DNA from: JACMLC01 sp963817025
GTDB taxonomy: Bacteria; Acidobacteriota; Blastocatellia; Pyrinomonadales; Pyrinomonadaceae
DNA: 64,000 nt
Reading direction: 5' to 3'
Assembly (NCBI GenBank): GCA_963817025.1
Contig: CAWFML010000005.1
Coordinates: 372,001-436,000 of the forward strand
Each line of letters begins with the position of its first letter. Within the stretch, counting starts at the first letter, position 1. The translations under genes and the position numbers were made by a program. The notes beneath the pieces were generated by a model that saw only the letters and a program-made list of their open reading frames with translations, did no database searches and was not told the origin of the DNA. Shown one piece after another: positions 59,286-64,000 of the stretch.

Positions 59286-59720
59286 ATGCAAGTGGATTGG
59301 GAAATACAAGAGACGAACACGCATCAGGATCACGTCATTGCACATGTCATCGGCGCGACTGTGCTCGGATATTTCACGGCGGACGAGACCGCGTGCCTCT
59401 TGCTCGACATAGGTTTTATCTGGACTATTTACCTGGACGGCGAGATGGGACTCGTGCCGCAAGCGATGGCGATTGCAGAGCTTGAGATTGACGACGAGAC
59501 GAAAGCGCAATTGCGCGATGACGCGCAGATATTGCATACCGCTGCGGGCGCGCAGTCCTCTCTCAAGCGAATGATAAGAGCGCCCGACGTTTCTTTAATC
59601 ATGGAAGTCAACTTTTACGCGCACGCACAGGAGCGTCGCCTGCTCCTGACGTGCGAAGAGGCAAACCTCGCAATTGAAACCTCGCTGGCGAGCGGAGAGA
59701 TTCAGTTCCACTTGATTTAG
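59286..59720 (+). CDS. Protein of unknown function, pair member 2
   Basis: 144 aa, mainly beta/alpha globular: WEIQETNTHQDHVIAHVIGA, FTADETACLLLDIGFIWTIY, then an acidic helical part and EEANLAIETSLASGEIQFHL. No signal or membrane segment. It starts 16 bases after pair member 1, so they probably share one transcript. Function unknown. Confidence 0.65.
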   Translation: MQVDWEIQETNTHQDHVIAHVIGATVLGYFTADETACLLLDIGFIWTIYLDGEMGLVPQAMAIAELEIDDETKAQLRDDAQILHTAAGAQSSLKRMIRAPDVSLIMEVNFYAHAQERRLLLTCEEANLAIETSLASGEIQFHLI

Positions 59721-59817
59721 GATTTGCAACTCATCGCTTCGTCAACCAACCATCAACACCACTCCTGAAGCCGTAAGGCACAACGCCGCTTCGACCTCAG
59801 GACAGCTTACTTAAATT

Positions 59818-60093
59818 ATGAATCAACGCGATTACATTTCGAGTCATCCATGTCAGGCAAGCGCTGCCGGTTTTCCGTCTCCGCTAGCGGGCATTTTCTA
59901 TCCGGCCTTAAATAACAGGCTCTGGTTTTCAGACGACGCTTCGACGCCCGACGAAGCGGACGGCACGCCGCTGGAGGACGCAGTGCGTGATGAGCGCGAA
60001 TACGTGCGCGCACGCCTGCGCGGAGAGCTACAGCGCGAGCCGACAGAAGAAGAGGTTGATGATTGGCTGCGTCGTCACACAGAAGGTTACTAA
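59818..60093 (+). CDS. Small acidic protein of unknown function
   Basis: 91 aa. The N-terminal half is aromatic and Pro-containing (FPSPLAGIFYPALNNRLWF). The C-terminal half is strongly charged and helical (EDAVRDEREYVRARLRGELQ then EEEVDDWLRRHTEGY). No clear ribosome site. Not recognised. Confidence 0.55.
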   Translation: MNQRDYISSHPCQASAAGFPSPLAGIFYPALNNRLWFSDDASTPDEADGTPLEDAVRDEREYVRARLRGELQREPTEEEVDDWLRRHTEGY

Positions 60094-60117
60094 CCTCGCT
60101 TGTGATAAATAGCGACG

Positions 60118-60202
60118 GAGGAATGCCAAAGTTAAAATGTGAAATGCAAAAATAAGAATCCTCTTTCATTTTGCATTTTTAAGTTTACATTTTGCATTCC
60201 TC
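60118..60202. repeat. Hairpin repeat, family C
   Basis: GAGGAATGCCAAAGTTAAAA and TGCAAAA face TTTTGCATTTTTAAGTTTAC and TTTTGCATTCCTC, with loop AATAAGAATCCTCTTTC. It sits between the 91-aa and AbrB-like genes. Confidence 0.85.
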
Positions 60203-60228
60203 TATAGCCCAATGTTAGGAGGGTTATC

Positions 60229-60462
60229 ATGGCAAAAGGTGAACCCAGAGAATACCGCGCGATGGTTTCCGACGAAGGCGGGGTGGTGCGCGGTCGTATC
60301 CCTTCGACGCTCGTCAGAGACATGGGCGCGAACGCGGGCGACTATATGGTCTTTCGCTCGGACGGCGCGGGCCATGTCAGCGTCAAATTGTCGCGCGGCA
60401 GAGCAGCGGCCAAGCGAGCGAAAGGCGCGAAGGCCATAGCAAAAGCTGCCAGAAGACGTTAA
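60229..60462 (+). CDS. Small AbrB/MazE-like DNA-binding protein with basic tail
   Basis: 77 aa. VRGRIPSTLVRDMGANAGDY matches the swapped-hairpin (AbrB/SpoVT-like) fold, where a beta-hairpin pair binds DNA. A Lys/Arg/Ala-rich tail (RGRAAAKRAKGAKAIAKAAR) resembles histone H1-like tails. TAGGAGGG lies upstream of the ATG. Could be a global regulator or nucleoid protein; no toxin gene is adjacent, so an antitoxin is less likely. Confidence 0.65.
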   Translation: MAKGEPREYRAMVSDEGGVVRGRIPSTLVRDMGANAGDYMVFRSDGAGHVSVKLSRGRAAAKRAKGAKAIAKAARRR

Positions 60463-60568
60463 TTCTCACGCACCCGGTGATTGTCAAAAAAACCTCACGC
60501 GAAACGACTTGATTCTCTAATCTTCGTGGCAGTTTCGTGCAGGTCAGGATTCCGTCTTCACATCTAAG

Positions 60569-60655
60569 AAGGCAAAAGCAAAAAGGTAAAAGGCAAAAGT
60601 GAAGAAAGCTCAAATGCTTTCTTCACTTTTGCCTTTTACCTTTTTACTTTTACCT
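60569..60655. repeat. Hairpin repeat, family B
   Basis: AAGGCAAAAGCAAAAAGGT faces TTTGCCTTTTACCTTTTTAC, with core GTGAAGAAAGCTCAAATGCT then TTCTTCAC. Between convergent genes. Confidence 0.85.
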
Positions 60656-60663
60656 TTTCCAAC

Positions 60664-61284
60664 TTATTCGGGAGGCGTCGAAGGCTCTACGATGATTTTG
60701 TTTTCCACACTACGCACGCCGCTGACGCTTTTAACAACCCGCTCAACTCTCGTTTTGAGAGCTTCCGAGTTGACCATTCCGGTGACAGTCGCTTTGCCGT
60801 CGATCACAATCACTGTGACGCCCAAAGACGAGAGCGTCGAGTCTTCTGAAATCTTCCTGTCAACGCTTGACTGAATAGCCGAATCATTAGACCCGCTTTG
60901 CGTCGAGCCTGAATCGGCGGCGGGCTGCTGAACGATGACGGGCGCGGGCTGTGCTGCCGCAGGCTGCTGTACCACTATGGGCGGCTGCTGCACGGGCGCA
61001 GGCTGCTGAACGATGACGGGCTGTTGTTGCGGCTGTGTAGCCGTCGCCGGCTGCGTGTTGACACGCACGTTTGCATTGGAATCGTCCTGCTGATTCCTCA
61101 TCAGAAAGAGAAAGAGGATTGTGACCAGAGCCACTGCGCCGACCACCAGCGCGGCCACTGCCCCGGTAGAGAATCCCTGACGCTCAGGAACATGCGTAGT
61201 CTGCGTGCTCACCACCTCGCGCCGCGCTGTTGGTGTCTCGACTACCACACGGCTTCTTCTTTGTTGCTCTTCATCGTATGACAT
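60664..61284 (-). CDS. Membrane-anchored BON-domain protein
   Basis: 206 aa. A charged N-terminus (MSYDEEQQRRSRVVVETPTA), one membrane helix at about 41-62, a Gln/Pro-rich linker with repeating PVIVQQPA, and a BON domain at about 135-200 (VDRKISEDSTLSSLGVTVIV, VERVVKSVSGVRSVENKIIV). BON domains bind phospholipid or other periplasmic ligands and protect the envelope under osmotic stress. GGAGAAG lies upstream of the start. Confidence 0.85.
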   Translation of the reverse strand: MSYDEEQQRRSRVVVETPTARREVVSTQTTHVPERQGFSTGAVAALVVGAVALVTILFLFLMRNQQDDSNANVRVNTQPATATQPQQQPVIVQQPAPVQQPPIVVQQPAAAQPAPVIVQQPAADSGSTQSGSNDSAIQSSVDRKISEDSTLSSLGVTVIVIDGKATVTGMVNSEALKTRVERVVKSVSGVRSVENKIIVEPSTPPE

Positions 61285-61599
61285 AATTTTTTCTTCTCCA
61301 GTTTTTTCAATGTAAGCCGATTCACATCAAGCGAGGTTTAAGGTTCATGCAAAAATTGCTGAAAGGGATGAGCCAACTCACAATTGCTCGGTTCCTTAGA
61401 GCCACGCTGAAATTCTTTTCTAAGGGAGAGAATCACTTATCAACGGCATCTTGTTCAGCAAACTCTATTCCGCGAGCCGCCAGACCCTGAAAACTTGCCG
61501 AAGCCCCAGTGTTTCCCGCGATTTCTGAGAAGCTTGAGTCAGTCGTGTCTGAATCGAACGCGCACCGTCTTCAATGCTGAGCGTACTGATTTAATGCTT
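61285..61599. other. Intergenic region, no clear content
   Basis: Between the divergent BON and deacetylase-like genes, before hairpin G. No gene, promoter pair or repeat family could be supported here. Confidence 0.4.
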
Positions 61600-61705
61600 A
61601 TGAAGAGAATGGGGAAGAGGGTAAAAGGGGAGATGGGGAAAAGAAAGGCAAATGCTTTGCTCTCCTTTTTCCCTCTTTCCCATTTCCCCTTTGCCTCTTC
61701 TTTCT
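61600..61705. repeat. Hairpin repeat, single type G
   Basis: GGGGAAGAGGGTAAAAGGGG and GGGGAAAAGAAAGGCAAA face TTTTTCCCTCTTTCCC and TTTCCCCTTTGCCTCTTC, with loop near ATGCTTTGC. The pairing is less perfect than in other types. It lies about 50 bases before the deacetylase-like gene. Confidence 0.7.
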
Positions 61706-61750
61706 TATCTCGTCTATCCCTGTTTGAATCTGTGCTTTATAATTCCGTGT

Positions 61751-62716
61751 ATGACGACAGCTATCATTCATCATCCTGTTTTTAGAGAACACGACACGGG
61801 CGAGCATCATCCAGAAAGACCTGAGCGGTACACGGTCGTGATGGAAGCTTTGCGCGGTGATGCACCGCTCTGGGCCAATCTATTGGAGATCGAGGCGACT
61901 GCTGCGCCGCGCGGGCTGGTGCAGGCGTGTCATACCTCACAGCACTTCAAGGCTGTGGAGCGCGCTGTCAGCGAAGGGCTTGGTTATCTGGATGCGGATA
62001 CAATCGTCTCCCTGCGCTCGCTGGACGCGGCTTTGCACGGGGCGGGCGGCGCGTGTCGCGCGGTGGATGCAGTGATGCAAGGCGAAGCAGACAACGCTTT
62101 TCTTCCTGTGCGCCCGCCGGGACATCATGCGACGGCGGAACGCTCGATGGGTTTTTGTCTCTTTAACAACGTCGCCATCGCAGCGCGTTATGCTCAGTCG
62201 CAATACGCGGAAGTTGAGCGCGTCGCAGTTGTTGATTGGGATGTGCATCACGGCAACGGCACGCAGGGGATTTTTTATGACGACCCGTCAGTCTTCTTTT
62301 TTTCGACGCATCAATATCCGTGGTATCCGGGAACGGGAGCGCGCGGCGAGAATGGATTGGGACGCGGGCGCGGCTACACGCTCAATGTGCCCGTGCGCGC
62401 GGCGACGCAGGCCGTGGAGCAAAGGCGCATGTTCGACGCCGCGCTCGAAGAGATAGGAGCGAAATTCAAACCCGACTTGATTATTATCTCTGCCGGATTC
62501 GACGCGCACGCGCTTGATCCTCTGGGCCAGCTCCGGCTGCAAGACGAAGACTTTGTGCAGATGACGCGCTCGGTCAAAGACTGGGCCGCAAGCGTGTGCA
62601 AAGGTCGTCTCATCTCGTGTCTCGAAGGCGGCTATAATCTGGACACGCTCGGTCAAACCGTGCGCGCGCACGTCAGGGAATTAGAGCAAGGCGGAAGGCG
62701 GAAGGCGGAAGGATGA
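61751..62716 (+). CDS. Histone-deacetylase-like amidohydrolase
   Basis: 321 aa from ATG 61751 (upstream open frame is repeat G). HDAC-fold motifs in order: GEHHPERPERY (about 13-23), RPPGHHAT with the paired catalytic His, VDWDVHHGNGTQ with the zinc ligands Asp and His, and SAGFDAHALDPLG with the third zinc ligand. In bacteria these enzymes remove acetyl groups from proteins, polyamines or acetoin-related substrates; the substrate here is unknown. The last residues (GGRRKAEG) and the stop codon come from a family-D hairpin. Confidence 0.88.
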   Translation: MTTAIIHHPVFREHDTGEHHPERPERYTVVMEALRGDAPLWANLLEIEATAAPRGLVQACHTSQHFKAVERAVSEGLGYLDADTIVSLRSLDAALHGAGGACRAVDAVMQGEADNAFLPVRPPGHHATAERSMGFCLFNNVAIAARYAQSQYAEVERVAVVDWDVHHGNGTQGIFYDDPSVFFFSTHQYPWYPGTGARGENGLGRGRGYTLNVPVRAATQAVEQRRMFDAALEEIGAKFKPDLIIISAGFDAHALDPLGQLRLQDEDFVQMTRSVKDWAASVCKGRLISCLEGGYNLDTLGQTVRAHVRELEQGGRRKAEG

Positions 62717-62795
62717 AAGGCATGCCATTCAAACATAAAGCCTTCATTTTCAATAGCGCTTCCTTCCGCCTTCATCCTTCCGCCTTCATCCTTCA
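62684..62795. repeat. Hairpin repeat, family D (inverted orientation)
   Basis: GGCGGAAGGCGGAAGGATGA faces TCCTTCCGCCTTCATCCTTC. The core AAAGGCATGCCATTCAAACA then TAAAGCCTTCATTTTCAATA is the reverse complement of the core at 49371. It supplies the stop codon of the deacetylase gene. Nothing else is clear up to 63029. Confidence 0.85.
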
Positions 62796-63029
62796 ACAAA
62801 ATCCTGTACAGTCGTTTGAACTTTGCGGTAAACTTCCGCTCGCTCAAGAGGTTTCCGAATCGAGGGCTATGAGATAGCCTTTGCGTTGAGAGATTTTTGA
62901 GACGCCACAAACTGCGCTTCCGGTTCTCTCGCGCCGGAACAAGGGGGCTGGAGCGGTTTTGCCAGCGCGCAGCACATGATGAAAGCGATGCGGGCCACAG
63001 TTTTCGCTTTCTCAAGGAGAAAAGGAACC

Positions 63030-63317
63030 ATGCCAGACGTTGAGATTACCTGCGCCGAATGCGGCGAAAGTTTTCCATTTACGGAACGCGAGCAAGAGTA
63101 TTACACCGAACGCAATCTGAGCCAGCCAAAGCGTTGCAAATCATGCAGAGATTCGCGGCGCGCTAATTTCGGCGGCGGCTCAAGAGGCGGTGGCGGCGAG
63201 CGCCAGCGCTTTGATATTGTTTGCGATCAATGCGGGAAAGCGGATTCCGTGCCCTTCAAACCTTCGAGCGGACGGCCTGTGCTGTGCAGCGAGTGTTTCA
63301 GCGCGAGTCGAGCCTGA
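63030..63317 (+). CDS. CxxC zinc-ribbon protein (paralogue of the gene at 47045)
   Basis: 95 aa from ATG 63030, with AAAAGGA upstream. Two zinc ribbons, CAECGESF...CKSC (residues about 8-41) and CDQCGKADSVPF...CSEC (about 66-89), separated by a Gly/Arg-rich stretch (FGGGSRGGGGERQRF). It shares design and several blocks with the protein at 47045-47416 but is shorter. The RGG-like spacer suggests nucleic-acid binding, which is inference. Confidence 0.8.
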   Translation: MPDVEITCAECGESFPFTEREQEYYTERNLSQPKRCKSCRDSRRANFGGGSRGGGGERQRFDIVCDQCGKADSVPFKPSSGRPVLCSECFSASRA

Positions 63318-63390
63318 CAATTATTTGTTCTCTAAAATTCTGCGGAACATTCGCACTTTGAAATCCGTAGACGAAATTTGCCTGTTTTCT

Positions 63391-63436
63391 CAAATGTTCA
63401 CTGGCTCGTTGATTCTAACGAGCCAGTGAACATTTG
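63391..63436. terminator. Perfect 20-bp hairpin, possible terminator
   Basis: CAAATGTTCACTGGCTCGTT (63391-63410) and its exact complement (63417-63436) with loop GATTCT. Only a short T tract is present on each side, so termination strength is uncertain. Confidence 0.7.
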
Positions 63437-63458
63437 AATCAATGAATTAATCTTTGTG

Positions 63459-64000
63459 ATGAGTTACGAAACGATCCAATTAGAGATGCGCGAGGACGGC
63501 GTTGCCGTCGTCACGCTCAACCGTCCAGCCGCCCTCAATGCGCTGTCCGTGACGCTGGGGAATGAATTCCTGAGCGCGATGGGCGAGGCCAGAGAACGCG
63601 GCGCGCGTGCCATCTTGTTGACGGGCGCGGGCAGAGCTTTCTGTGCGGGCGGCGACCTCAGAGAGATGCAGCAGATAGCGCAAAGCGTGGGCCGCGTCGA
63701 AGCCTTTTTCGAAGACCCGCTCAATCTCCTGCATGATTGTATACGCGCTATCAGGAAAACCCCGCTGCCGGTGATTGCCGCAGTCAACGGGCATGCTTCG
63801 GGCGCGGGCTGTAATCTCGCACTCGCTTGCGATCTGGTTATCGCAGCCGAAAGCGCGCGGTTCAACGAGGCGTTTATCAAGATCGGTCTGACGCCTGACT
63901 GCGGCGGGACATTTATCCTGCCGCGACTCGTCGGCTGGAAGCGCGCGGCTGAGATGCTGATGACGGGCGATGTCATAGAGGCCCGTCAGGCTGCGGAAAT
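63459..64000 (+). CDS. Enoyl-CoA hydratase/isomerase family protein (3' end outside window)
   Basis: At least 180 aa from ATG 63459, open to the end of the window. It starts MSYETIQLEMREDGVAVVTL. Crotonase-fold motifs follow: NRPAALNALS, GAGRAFCAGGDLREM (the oxyanion hole region) and VIAAVNGHASGAGCNLALAC (second oxyanion Gly). FNEAFIKIGLTPDCGGTFIL comes at about 145-165, where the residue positions for catalytic Glu are near GLTPDCGG. It probably acts in fatty-acid or aromatic beta-oxidation; the exact branch cannot be read from a fragment. Confidence 0.88.
   Translation, partial: MSYETIQLEMREDGVAVVTLNRPAALNALSVTLGNEFLSAMGEARERGARAILLTGAGRAFCAGGDLREMQQIAQSVGRVEAFFEDPLNLLHDCIRAIRKTPLPVIAAVNGHASGAGCNLALACDLVIAAESARFNEAFIKIGLTPDCGGTFILPRLVGWKRAAEMLMTGDVIEARQAAE

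Overview
The window reads as a chromosomal piece of a free-living, moderately GC-rich Gram-negative bacterium. An acidobacterium of the Blastocatellia type is my best guess; this is an inference from gene content, not a search. Supporting signs are three ECF sigma factors, one of them paired with a sigma-linked TonB protein, VIT/VWA and DUF4139 exported proteins, a carboxypeptidase-regulatory-domain metalloprotease, a class II B12-dependent ribonucleotide reductase, a c-di-AMP (ydaO) riboswitch before a KimA-like APC permease, and a high density of long intergenic hairpin repeats.

Layout. 0-6.5 kb: start of an exported protein gene, a giant TIR-nSTAND-WD40 protein, and a membrane glycosyltransferase. 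6.6-19.7 kb: tRNA-Glu, TPR protein, ECF sigma plus TonB/zinc-ribbon protein, VIT/VWA protein, DUF4139 protein, a second ECF sigma with a ChrR-like cupin anti-sigma (minus strand), then exported truncated haemoglobin and two cupredoxin proteins. 19.9-25 kb: EEP-family phosphatase, ATP-grasp enzyme, DoxX-like protein, and a complete IS982-type insertion sequence whose 6-bp target duplication contains the stop codon of the gene before it. 25.3-30.2 kb: three-subunit xanthine dehydrogenase-type hydroxylase, converging on a third ECF sigma with two tiny membrane proteins. 30.6-38.9 kb: small genes, DinB, 7Fe ferredoxin, cyclic-nucleotide-phosphodiesterase-like hydrolase, PrsW-like protease, SDR. 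38.9-42.2 kb: SLBB/Wza-like export protein and a matrixin-type metalloprotease. 42.3-47 kb: a putative stand-alone structured RNA, then two paralogous KimA-like permeases; only the second has a c-di-AMP riboswitch followed by a terminator. 47-56 kb: zinc-ribbon protein, purD, a PspA operon, Hsp33 and nrdJ. 56-64 kb: a GNAT-DinB-endonuclease V run on the minus strand, several unknown small genes, BON protein, histone-deacetylase-like amidohydrolase, a second zinc-ribbon paralogue and a partial enoyl-CoA hydratase.

The most unusual content is not a gene. About thirty long, often perfect, inverted repeats lie between genes. Their arms fall into at least four multi-copy families (here A, B, C, D) plus five single-copy types (E, F, G, H, W) of the same design. 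Arms of different families are attached to a shared loop core (around GAACAGCATKCCTTTCATC), the loop core occurs in both orientations, one element is an A/B composite, and several copies supply the stop codon, the C-terminal tail or an N-terminal extension of neighbouring genes. This looks like a modular family of non-autonomous hairpin elements.

Functional threads: potassium or osmotic control by c-di-AMP (permeases), envelope stress (PspA operon, PrsW, ECF sigmas), redox or nitric-oxide chemistry (haemoglobin, cupredoxins, ferredoxin, Hsp33) and a probable TIR-based immune protein. All product names come from motif reading alone; no database was searched.
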